The position numbers and the translations under genes were made by a program. From assembly GCA_965652145.1 (NCBI GenBank), contig CBFGTV010000083.1, positions 1 through 14,485 on the forward strand: 14,485 nucleotides of DNA, read 5' to 3'. The notes beneath the pieces are model-generated. The model saw nothing but the letters and a program-made list of their open reading frames with translations. It was not told the DNA's origin and ran no database searches. Source of the DNA: CBFGTV01 sp965652145. Its GTDB lineage: Bacteria; Bacillota; Clostridia; Peptostreptococcales; Natronincolaceae. Each line of letters begins with the position of its first letter. The stretch's first letter is position 1. Below, one piece after another: positions 1 through 5,917 of the stretch.

Positions 1-683
1 TCATCGATAATGATCTTTTTATTTCCGACTAATTTAAGTATACCCTCTTCCTGCATTATGCTCAGCTTTCTGCTGATGGTTTCCCTTGTAACACCAATGT
101 AATTAGCCATATCTTCCCTGGTCAGGGGAATTGACAGCTCTATTCGATTATCTTTATTCTTGCCAAATTTATTAGTTAAATCCAAAAGCATCTGGGCTAT
201 TCTAGCTTCCACATCCTTAGTTCCCAGGCTTTGCACCAGATTTTCCAGCTTAGAAAGTCTACTGCTGATTACCTGGAGTATTTTTAAAGTAATTTCATTG
301 TTATTTTTTAAAATTACTTCAAAATCCTTTTTTCGAATCAAGCATATTTCTACTGGTTCCATAGCCTCTACATTAAAACCAATTTCTTCTGATTCCAGCA
401 GGCTTAATTCTCCAAAAAAATCCCCCTCCGATAAAAAATAGAGAATTTGTTCCTTCCCTTCTTTCGTATATTTAAATATTTTAATCTTCCCCTTGTTAAT
501 TACATAGAGCCCGTCCAACTGATTTCCCTGCAAAAGAGCTATTTCACCCTTTTTGTACCTTTTTCTAATGATTAATTGCACAATTTTTTTTATTTCAACT
601 TCATTAAGCTCAGAAAAAAGAGGTACTTTTTTGGCACACATGGTATGTCGGCAATGTTGGCATTGATGAATAGCATTACTCAT
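1..683 (-). CDS. CRP/FNR-family transcription regulator, FNR-like with four cysteines (3' end cut by window)
   Basis: This is probably an oxygen- or redox-sensing activator that binds FNR-box DNA. Translating the minus strand from 683 gives 227 residues with no stop, so only a short C-terminal tail is missing. Cysteines 8, 11 and 16 form a C-x2-C-x4-C cluster. Cys114, in the context E-I-C-L-I-R, aligns with E. coli FNR Cys122, so all four ligands for a 4Fe-4S cluster are present. A cyclic-nucleotide-binding-type beta roll follows (about 25-125), then a dimerisation helix (about 130-170) and a winged helix-turn-helix (about 187-216). Its recognition helix T-R-E-T-I-S-R has the Glu and Ser-Arg that read TTGAT half-sites in FNR. 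The start is set by GGAGG at 691-695, seven bases before ATG. FNR boxes at nearby promoters support the role. Another 4-Cys CRP-family sensor (for example nitric-oxide responsive) remains possible. Confidence 0.9.
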   Translation of the reverse strand, partial: MSNAIHQCQHCRHTMCAKKVPLFSELNEVEIKKIVQLIIRKRYKKGEIALLQGNQLDGLYVINKGKIKIFKYTKEGKEQILYFLSEGDFFGELSLLESEEIGFNVEAMEPVEICLIRKKDFEVILKNNNEITLKILQVISSRLSKLENLVQSLGTKDVEARIAQMLLDLTNKFGKNKDNRIELSIPLTREDMANYIGVTRETISRKLSIMQEEGILKLVGNKKIIID

Positions 684-766
684 ATTCTAACCTCCATGGT
701 TCAATATCATCATAAATTGCGACTGATAAATTCGTTTCCATTAAGCCTTCGATCTAGCTTACTGTA

Positions 767-808
767 AGTTTATCCATAGTATCGACTGTATACAAGGATA
801 TTTATCAC
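767..808 (-). promoter_or_regulatory. Candidate autoregulatory FNR-type promoter of the regulator gene
   Basis: Read on the minus strand, GTGAT-aaat-ATCCT (795-808) is a degenerate FNR box (TGAT-N4-ATC core). It is followed by TAAACT (767-772) as a -10 box. The site centre to the end of the -10 box is 34.5 bp, the same as at the two stronger sites at 1173 and 3864. Transcription would start near 760, leaving about 76 bases of leader. There are three mismatches to TTGAT-N4-ATCAA, and the -10 box is weak, so the call rests mainly on the shared geometry. Confidence 0.4.
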
Positions 809-814
809 AATTGA

Positions 815-847
815 TGATAAAAAAAGAAAAGCCAGATATAATCTGGC
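815..847 (-). terminator. Intrinsic terminator of the glycine-rich mini-protein gene
   Basis: On the minus strand GCCAGAT, a three-base loop and ATCTGGC form a perfect 7-bp stem (831-847). It is followed by a T-rich run (815-830, TTTTCTTTTTTT). It lies six bases after the stop codon of the 853-1074 gene and separates that gene from the FNR-like regulator promoter. Confidence 0.85.
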
Positions 848-852
848 AATGA

Positions 853-1074
853 CTAAAATTTAAAGGATTTAGAACCGCTAAACAGGATAATGAATAGTAG
901 AAAAATAAGTATCAAATTTTCATCAAATTTTCCAAAAAAGCCGCCGCAGCCCTTTCCACCGCCGGCAAACAACAGCAGTATCACGATTAGAATGATAATA
1001 AAGCTGCTATTTTTTCCTCCTCCAAACCCACCAAGGAATTGACTTATCAGGTCTTTATTGTTTGTTTCACTCAT
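853..1074 (-). CDS. Small glycine-rich protein with two hydrophobic helices, function unknown
   Basis: A 73-residue protein of unknown function. It has a polar start, a glycine-rich patch (about 14-21), a first membrane-like helix rich in Ile and Leu (about 24-36), a second glycine-rich linker with one cysteine (about 38-48), and a second hydrophobic helix (about 52-66) before a short basic tail. The layout, Gly-rich patches alternating with Ile/Leu/Phe stretches, resembles small clostridial membrane or spore-associated peptides, but no named family is assigned. The start at 1074 is preceded by GGGAG with nine bases spacing. Its own terminator follows directly, so it appears to be monocistronic. 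It is divergent from the 1249-1905 gene. A match to the sigma-K promoter pattern lies upstream, which would make it a late mother-cell sporulation gene; that is inference only. Confidence 0.7.
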   Translation of the reverse strand: MSETNNKDLISQFLGGFGGGKNSSFIIILIVILLLFAGGGKGCGGFFGKFDENLILIFLLFIILFSGSKSFKF

Positions 1075-1125
1075 TTTTTCACACTCCCTTTACTGGAATT
1101 AAAGAATCTCTTTCATGTTTACTGT

Positions 1126-1152
1126 TATCTTATGCACCATGGATAATTGTGT
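1126..1152 (-). promoter_or_regulatory. Possible sigma-K-like promoter for the glycine-rich mini-protein
   Basis: On the minus strand CATAAGATA (1126-1134) matches the sigma-K -10 pattern CATA-N3-TA. It is preceded, 16 bases upstream, by AC (1151-1152), the sigma-K -35 core. No good sigma-A promoter was seen in the same interval. The pattern is short and could occur by chance. Confidence 0.25.
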
Positions 1153-1172
1153 GCCGATGATTTTTCTTTTTT

Positions 1173-1214
1173 GTGATATTCATCATATTAATTTTCATTA
1201 AATAGGGCTATGCT
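1173..1214 (+). promoter_or_regulatory. FNR-box class II promoter of the 218-aa protein gene
   Basis: GTGAT-attc-ATCAT (1173-1186) contains the full TGAT-N4-ATCA core of the FNR box. A -10-like TATGCT sits at 1209-1214 with no good -35 box. The site centre (1179.5) is 34.5 bp from the end of the -10 box, which places it at about -41.5 from a start near 1221. This is the position used in class II activation by FNR and CRP. The box lies in the divergent interval but has no matching -10 on the minus-strand side. Confidence 0.6.
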
Positions 1215-1248
1215 AATAAATAATTACGGTTTAAAGGAGGAGTATTTC

Positions 1249-1905
1249 ATGAGTGCCTTTTTAGGACCAATTCATCATTGGTTATTTAACAAAATTCGAT
1301 TATTTGAGGAAATGGAAAATGCTATTAATCAAAACGCCATAGCAGCCTTCGGATCTGAAGCTGCTTCCATCATCGAGGCCACCCAAAGGGAATTTGGCAA
1401 TCCCCTACCTGCCGTTCCCCTGGAAAATTTAATTGATACAAATAATATTCACGGATGGCTACAGGATAAAATTCAAAGGGCTGAAACCAGGCAGGCGGCT
1501 ACGCTTCACCAGTTAATCCAACGATTTGGTAAGGATGCCTTAGCCATTGCCGAAGAAGAACATAAAAAACAAGGTACTTCCCTTGGCAATAGCCTGAGGG
1601 CCCAGCAGGAAAATTTGTCTGCTCCCGATTTATATCAACAGCTTAATAACTATCTGCTGGATGGTATGCCCTGTGATCATGTTAATAATGTAGTACAATC
1701 AGAAGACAACTTACTTCATTGGAAAACCAGCCGTTGCCTGCACCGGCCCTATTGGGAATCTGTTGGCATGGACATTGAAACCATGTATCAGCTTAGAGGG
1801 CAATGGATTCAATCCTTTATTGAGGCCGCCAATCCTGCCCTGACTTATCAATATGAAAGAAACCATGACAATGAAGGCATTTCTCATCAGATACTACTTA
1901 GATAG
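1249..1905 (+). CDS. Unrecognised 218-aa protein with duplicated I-H-x-W-L repeat, likely FNR-controlled
   Basis: I do not recognise a named family. ATG at 1249 is preferred over the in-frame ATG at 1210, because AAAGGAGG (1233-1240) lies eight bases before it. The protein is soluble and largely helical. Residues 8-53 and 67-112 look like two copies of one unit: both begin I-H-x-W-L-x-x-K-I and both run through a helix containing F-G to a Gly near the end. The C-terminal part (about 125-218) has C-x-H at 142-144, His157 and C-x-H at 163-165 in a tryptophan- and tyrosine-rich stretch, which could bind a metal or haem. An FNR-box promoter lies directly upstream and the FNR-like regulator gene is close by, suggesting a role in oxygen, redox or nitrogen-oxide response. 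That role is inferred from position and regulation only. Confidence 0.75.
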   Translation: MSAFLGPIHHWLFNKIRLFEEMENAINQNAIAAFGSEAASIIEATQREFGNPLPAVPLENLIDTNNIHGWLQDKIQRAETRQAATLHQLIQRFGKDALAIAEEEHKKQGTSLGNSLRAQQENLSAPDLYQQLNNYLLDGMPCDHVNNVVQSEDNLLHWKTSRCLHRPYWESVGMDIETMYQLRGQWIQSFIEAANPALTYQYERNHDNEGISHQILLR

Positions 1906-1919
1906 TCTTTAAAGAACAC

Positions 1920-1976
1920 AAAAAAGCCAGGTCTGATTAAATTATCCTTGCTTCGGATCATTTAACAGGCGCTGGC
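1920..1976. terminator. Shared terminator between convergent genes
   Basis: A long imperfect stem runs from GCCAG (1926-1930) to CTGGC (1972-1976). Inner pairings are CTG with CAG, TTAAAT with ATTTAA, and ATCC with GGAT. On the minus strand it is followed by six Ts (1920-1925), ending the LytR-CpsA-Psr gene whose stop is at 1979-1981. On the plus strand the trailing CTTTAATTT is weaker, but the stem can also stop the 1249-1905 transcript. Confidence 0.75.
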
Positions 1977-1978
1977 CT

Positions 1979-2872
1979 TTAATTTGCTGTCTCAACAGGA
2001 TTAACCGCTTCTAATAGTTTTTTTACTGCTTCAGTATCAACAACGTAGTATTCTTCTGCCGTCATGCTACCTGGCAGGGTATGGGCCCTAATATTGTCGT
2101 TGGTAAGGTGCTGGCTCAGGCTGGTGATTTCGGTGAGCTGCATCATATTTAGGTCACTTTCTGAATTTCGGTAGGCAGTATTCATAATGATGGGCAATTT
2201 CCCTGCCATGGCTTTTTCAATTGCACTCAGGATAAATTCCTGTTGAAGCTGATTTTCCTTGGTACCGTTTATGTATCGAATATATTTCAAGCTTTTTTCT
2301 CCATTCAGGGTATAGCTTCCAGGGCTCAATTCCAGTGACTGGTCATAATGGATGGGCTGTTCTATTGTAACATCAACGCCCCCAAGGAAATCAATAATTG
2401 TTTCAAATCCCCCAGCGTCTATCATTACATAATGATCTAGGGTTAACGAAGGCAGCAGGGCCTCAACCGCCTGTAGAAGTCCTTGTATTTTTAGAACAGA
2501 ATAGATTTCTCCAATTTTATCTATATTGCTTCTGTTTCCTCCAGTAACCTGATAATAGGTATCTTTGGGGATAAAGATCAAATCAAGGCCTCCATTGTTT
2601 TTTGAAAGGGAGGCCACAATAGTCAGTTGATGATCCTTACCATCTATTGCAGCAACCAATATATTAATCCGTTCCTCTTTTTTCTGATTCTCATTAGGCT
2701 CCTTTTTGATCTCTTTAATGGTGGTATGAATGATGTCTTTACTGCCCAAAACAGTCTGTGGATGAGCATCCCCCCTGCTGGTAACCACCATAAAGCTAAT
2801 AAAGGCGGAAAAGAACAGCAGAAAAATACATATCAGTATAAACAGGGCAGTTTTCAATAGGGCATTTTTCAT
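1979..2872 (-). CDS. LytR-CpsA-Psr (LCP) family membrane-anchored protein, diverged active site
   Basis: LCP proteins move polyprenyl-linked glycopolymers onto peptidoglycan outside the cell. This 297-aa protein has one N-terminal membrane helix (about 7-29), a charged stalk (about 50-68) and an LCP domain (about 69-225) recognisable by F-I-P-K-D-T (100-105), D-H-Y-V-M-I-D (146-152), L-G-G-V-D-V (163-168), L-N-G-E-K-S-L-K-Y-I-R-Y (189-200) and the Q-Q-E-F helix. Typical LCPs have I-P-R-D-T and a downstream G-R-x-x-R-Q-Q whose arginines grip the lipid pyrophosphate. Here the first Arg is Lys and the later ones are absent (N-Q-L-Q-Q), so normal transferase activity is doubtful. ATG at 2872 is chosen because GGGGGGAAGG precedes it; an in-frame ATG at 2911 lacks this support. 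A TATAAT lies upstream at about 2922-2927. Confidence 0.8.
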   Translation of the reverse strand: MKNALLKTALFILICIFLLFFSAFISFMVVTSRGDAHPQTVLGSKDIIHTTIKEIKKEPNENQKKEERINILVAAIDGKDHQLTIVASLSKNNGGLDLIFIPKDTYYQVTGGNRSNIDKIGEIYSVLKIQGLLQAVEALLPSLTLDHYVMIDAGGFETIIDFLGGVDVTIEQPIHYDQSLELSPGSYTLNGEKSLKYIRYINGTKENQLQQEFILSAIEKAMAGKLPIIMNTAYRNSESDLNMMQLTEITSLSQHLTNDNIRAHTLPGSMTAEEYYVVDTEAVKKLLEAVNPVETAN

Positions 2873-2921
2873 CGACCTTCCCCCCTTTACTAAAATTTCT
2901 GCAAGATACACCTGCTCCTAC

Positions 2922-2967
2922 TATTATACTATAGGAGGTTGTTAAATAAATACCAGTATTCAACAAC
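2922..2967 (-). promoter_or_regulatory. Inverted repeat and -10 box between the DUF1385 and LCP genes
   Basis: GGTTGTT (from 2937) and AACAACC (to 2967) form an inverted repeat around a loop of about 17 bases. It could end the DUF1385 transcript on the minus strand, although no T-run follows. Directly downstream on the minus strand TATAAT (about 2922-2927) is a candidate -10 box for the LCP gene, but I see no convincing -35. The repeat may instead be an operator. Confidence 0.4.
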
Positions 2968-2979
2968 CCTATATAGAAC

Positions 2980-3756
2980 TTACGAATTTTTTATCTTTTT
3001 AAGGCCTTCCTCCCGCAGTTGCCGTTGATATAGGTCGTAAGCCTGTATTAGCTTGACAAAGGATTGTATCGCCAATTCAATCTGCTCATCTCTAGGTTCC
3101 CAAACGGTCAGCCTTTGGATTTTCATAAACACCCAATCCCAGGTCTTTGAAGCCTTATTAAAGGTCTTTTTTACAATCTGTATTGCCAGTAGAAAGAGCC
3201 CCAAAGTAAGGAGGATAGATTCCAGCTTTAGCAGATTGGCAATACCATAAAGCACTAGAAAAACAGCCACCAGATTGGTTCCGCATCGACGATTATAGCA
3301 CTTAGCATCCTTTACCAAGGAAAAGCTGACCGCACCGTGCTGACAATAGCAGTTAATGACCTTATGCTCTGCTCCATGGTATCTTAACAGATTTTCAATT
3401 TTTTTATAATTCAGGATTAACAGAGCAACAATGGCAGCGATGGCCCACGGTTTATACGGCACCTCTCCCCTTAACAAGCCCCTTAAGGGAGGAATATAGA
3501 TCCATTCATCCAACAGAAAAATCCCTAGTAAAAAAAGAAATAGCGTCTTCATCCGCTGATCAAAAACCTTCCACTGTAAATAAAGAAGACTGATCCCCCC
3601 GATAATTGGCTTTTTTTCCAACCTTCTAAGCCATTTAGGGGGAATAATCCAATCTATTTTATATTCATTTTTGCCACCCTTTTTGATTGTTTTCACCTTA
3701 AAAACATCACAAAAAAACGTAATTCCATTGGTATGGGAGTATCCTCCTAGTTTCAT
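2980..3756 (-). CDS. DUF1385 (YqhQ-like) membrane protein
   Basis: A 258-aa integral membrane protein of unknown biochemical role. The family signature is clear: Y-H-G-A-E-H-K (126-132) and R-C-G-T-N (157-161), with Cys136, Cys138 and Cys153 nearby. The first motif sits just after a hydrophobic helix (about 103-117), and further helices lie at about 70-84, 162-176 and 180-196. The N-terminal G-G-Y-S-H-T-N-G region replaces the G-G-Q-A-V-x-E-G start usual in this family, and the protein looks somewhat shorter than typical members, so it seems a diverged branch. The C-terminal 60 residues are charged and helical. ATG at 3756 has only a weak ribosome binding site (GAAG), but the family-like N-terminus supports it. 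It is divergent from the hemerythrin-like gene. Confidence 0.8.
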   Translation of the reverse strand: MKLGGYSHTNGITFFCDVFKVKTIKKGGKNEYKIDWIIPPKWLRRLEKKPIIGGISLLYLQWKVFDQRMKTLFLFLLGIFLLDEWIYIPPLRGLLRGEVPYKPWAIAAIVALLILNYKKIENLLRYHGAEHKVINCYCQHGAVSFSLVKDAKCYNRRCGTNLVAVFLVLYGIANLLKLESILLTLGLFLLAIQIVKKTFNKASKTWDWVFMKIQRLTVWEPRDEQIELAIQSFVKLIQAYDLYQRQLREEGLKKIKNS

Positions 3757-3790
3757 TGCTTCACATCGCTTTCTTTAAACTATCATTATT

Positions 3791-3817
3791 ATTATAAGCC
3801 ATATTTTCTTTTTTCAA
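3791..3817 (-). promoter_or_regulatory. Candidate sigma-A promoter of the DUF1385 gene
   Basis: On the minus strand TTGAAA (3812-3817) and TATAAT (3791-3796) are separated by 15 bases, shorter than the ideal 17. Transcription would start near 3784, about 28 bases before ATG. The -10 match is perfect; the spacing is the weak point. Confidence 0.4.
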
Positions 3818-3863
3818 AAGCTGCTGAACAAAATAAGAAAAGTGACAAATCTTACAAATTATT

Positions 3864-3905
3864 TTGATGTGAATCACATAGTAAAATAACCCAAGGGGGT
3901 ATAAT
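3864..3905 (+). promoter_or_regulatory. FNR-box class II promoter of the hemerythrin-like gene
   Basis: TTGAT-gtga-ATCAC (3864-3877) matches the FNR consensus TTGAT-N4-ATCAA at nine of ten positions. A perfect TATAAT lies at 3900-3905, and the -35 region (CATAGT) is unlike TTGACA, as expected for an activator-dependent promoter. The site centre (3870.5) is 34.5 bp from the end of the -10 box, giving about -41.5 from a start near 3912. A second reading of the same bases is the perfect palindrome ATGTGA-A-TCACAT (3867-3879), centred 2.5 bp away, which another dimeric regulator might use. Confidence 0.7.
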
Positions 3906-3936
3906 ATAGAAAAAGAATTGAAGGAGGATTTTACCT

Positions 3937-4503
3937 ATGAAGGCAATTGAAGTATTAATAGATGAACATCGCTATATATTAAGGATGCTGAAGGTAATTA
4001 GAAGGCTTTGTATTCATACCCTTAATACAGGAGAGGTCTATTATGACGGTTTTCACCAGGCCATCGATTTTGTGCGAAATTTTGCCGATAAATTTCATCA
4101 TGGCAAGGAAGAGGATATTTTGTTTGAAGTAATGTCTAAAGAGCTTGGGCCGGCCATTAAGCAGGGGCCAATTTACGGGATGCTGGCGGAGCACGACCTG
4201 GGAAGATTATTTATTAAAACCCTTGAGGAAGCTTTATTGGAGGCTGAGAAGGGAAATAATGAAGCCAAGGTAGATATCATTGCCAATGCCATCTGCTATA
4301 CCGACCTGCTTCATCGCCATATTGACAAAGAGGATAATGCTATTTTTACCTTTGCCCAGGGGCAGTTGAAGGAAGCTGTTTTGGCACAGCTAGATCAAGA
4401 TTTTGAAAAGGCAAAAATTCGCCTGGATAGTGATGCCACCCGGCAAAAATATATTGCCCTTTTGGAATCTTTGGAAGGCTATGTTGCTAAGCTGCCATCA
4501 TAA
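3937..4503 (+). CDS. Hemerythrin-like (HHE) di-iron protein
   Basis: A soluble four-helix di-iron protein that probably binds, senses or removes oxygen (or nitric oxide) in an anaerobe. Ligand candidates follow the HHE order: His11 (D-E-H), His54/His55 with Glu58/Glu59 (F-H-H-G-K-E-E-D), His86 (A-E-H-D-L-G-R), and His126/His128 with Glu132/Asp133 (L-H-R-H-I-D-K-E-D-N). The domain covers about residues 1-145, and a charged helical tail of about 40 residues follows. At 188 aa it fits bacterial single-domain HHE proteins. AAGGAGG (3921-3927) sits nine bases before ATG. It is monocistronic, with its own FNR-box promoter and a strong terminator, and lies about 3.2 kb from the FNR-like regulator. 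The exact ligand gas cannot be told from sequence. Confidence 0.9.
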   Translation: MKAIEVLIDEHRYILRMLKVIRRLCIHTLNTGEVYYDGFHQAIDFVRNFADKFHHGKEEDILFEVMSKELGPAIKQGPIYGMLAEHDLGRLFIKTLEEALLEAEKGNNEAKVDIIANAICYTDLLHRHIDKEDNAIFTFAQGQLKEAVLAQLDQDFEKAKIRLDSDATRQKYIALLESLEGYVAKLPS

Positions 4504-4516
4504 AAACGGTAATGGG

Positions 4517-4556
4517 AAAAGCCCGAATTTCATGAGCTATGAAAATTCGGGCTTTT
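4517..4556. terminator. Bidirectional terminator between hemerythrin-like gene and tldE
   Basis: AAAAGCCCGAATTT (4517-4530) pairs with AAATTCGGGCTTTT (4543-4556) around a 12-base loop. The A and T flanks make the structure work in both directions. It serves the plus-strand hemerythrin-like gene (stop 4501-4503) and the minus-strand tldE (stop 4562-4564). Confidence 0.92.
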
Positions 4557-4561
4557 ATTTC

Positions 4562-5917
4562 TTATTCCCCTGAAACAGCCAGGGCTTTTATTTTTAATGT
4601 AGGTGACCCAATATAGCTTCCTGTAGGTAACCCGAAAATTAAGTCGTCGCCTATGGACTCAATGTCCTTTAAAAGGTCTAGAAAATTACCTGCAACGGTA
4701 ATTTGCTTGACCGGTTTGATAATTTTGCCTTCCTTGACATAAAAACCATTGGCAGCCAAGGAAAAATCTCCTGAAATTTCATCGGCACCCGAGTGAAGCC
4801 CTTGTAGTTCAGTAATGATTAATCCCTCTGAAAGGGAAGCAACCAAATCCTCATAACGATTAGCTCCGGCTTCAATGTAAAGATTAGAAGGAGCAATGCC
4901 CAGGGTTCCCTTATAGGATGGCTTATATCCATGACCAGTTGATTCAACTCCATCTTTTTTTGCCGTCTTTAAGTTGTGCAGCAGACTTTTTAGCAGGCCA
5001 TCCTCCACTAATTGAACCCTTTTACTGGCTACCCCTTCGCTGTCGAAGCTTCGGCTGGCCACTCCCCCTTTTAATAGGGGATCATCTACAATTGATACCG
5101 ATGGACTGGCAATGGCTTCTCCCAGCTTATTGTTCAACCGGGAGCGACCTTTTTGAACATTTTCTGCCGAAAAGATACCGCTAAAGGTTTTTAATAATTC
5201 AGCCGCAGCCTTGTTTTTCATTAATATTGGGTAGCTCTTGCTCTTTACCGAGGTTCCTCCCAGCATGGCTACTGCCTCTTTAACCAAATCCTGGGCAATT
5301 TCCTCGGGGTCTAGCTTTTTAAATTCTTCAATAATTTTAACCTGATAGCTGCTTTGAATATCGTCCTGCTCCTTTACCACAACAGATAGGTAGAAATAGG
5401 CCAAATTGCTTTTTTCGGTCTTTGCTAGCCCCTTGGTATTAAAAAGCATCCGTTCTCCATAGTAATCCTCAAACACGCAAGAATCAACCTTGAAAACCCT
5501 TTTATCGGCCCTATAGGCAGCCTCCTCTAAATCCTTTAAAAATTTAATTTTTTCTTCTGTCGTAATTTTTTTCAGTTCTTCGTTATACAGGTCCAGCTTT
5601 TCATAAAGGGGTGATCCTTCAAATATCTCCTCTATATCATCACTATCAATGACCATGGCATTTTGCCTGGCGGTATTAATTAACATATCAATTGAGCTTT
5701 CATCTATTTTTTCTGTATAGGCATAGCCCATTTTCCCCTGATAAAGTCCTCTGAATGCCAGTCCTCCATTAATTGAAAGACTATAATCATCTATCTGGCC
5801 TTCATATACATTACAGCTAAATTTTTCGTTACTGCTGTAGCCAATTTCCATGTCTGAAAATCCTGCTTCTTGGCCCTGGGCAAAAATAAGCTCCTTTAAT
5901 GCTTGTATTTCCATCAT
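4562..5917 (-). CDS. tldE: TldE/PmbA, non-catalytic subunit of the TldD-TldE protease
   Basis: Partner of TldD in a heterodimer that degrades unfolded or small peptides and in some bacteria matures modified peptides such as microcin B17. The 451-aa length is normal. No H-E-x-x-x-H occurs at the equivalent position (about 228-257), as expected for the non-catalytic subunit. The C-terminal family block is clear: L-H-S-G-A-D-E-I-S-G-D-F-S (374-386), then A-A-N-G-F-Y-V-K-E-G-K (388-398) and an I-T-V-A-G-N-F block (406-412). Its ATG overlaps the tldD stop by one base (TAATG), so translation is coupled. The second codon is also ATG and could be the true start. A bidirectional terminator follows directly, so tldE ends this transcription unit. 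Confidence 0.93.
   Translation of the reverse strand: MMEIQALKELIFAQGQEAGFSDMEIGYSSNEKFSCNVYEGQIDDYSLSINGGLAFRGLYQGKMGYAYTEKIDESSIDMLINTARQNAMVIDSDDIEEIFEGSPLYEKLDLYNEELKKITTEEKIKFLKDLEEAAYRADKRVFKVDSCVFEDYYGERMLFNTKGLAKTEKSNLAYFYLSVVVKEQDDIQSSYQVKIIEEFKKLDPEEIAQDLVKEAVAMLGGTSVKSKSYPILMKNKAAAELLKTFSGIFSAENVQKGRSRLNNKLGEAIASPSVSIVDDPLLKGGVASRSFDSEGVASKRVQLVEDGLLKSLLHNLKTAKKDGVESTGHGYKPSYKGTLGIAPSNLYIEAGANRYEDLVASLSEGLIITELQGLHSGADEISGDFSLAANGFYVKEGKIIKPVKQITVAGNFLDLLKDIESIGDDLIFGLPTGSYIGSPTLKIKALAVSGE

Noticed and set aside
160..767. Plus-strand open frames opposite the FNR-like gene
   Set aside because: They are antisense to a clearly coding minus-strand gene and show no domain or good ribosome binding site.
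802..820. TTATCA-N7-TGATAA inverted repeat upstream of the FNR-like gene
   Set aside because: Half-sites point outward relative to an FNR box (ATCA...TGAT) and the spacing is wrong. It partly overlaps the T-run of a terminator, so it is probably AT-rich coincidence.
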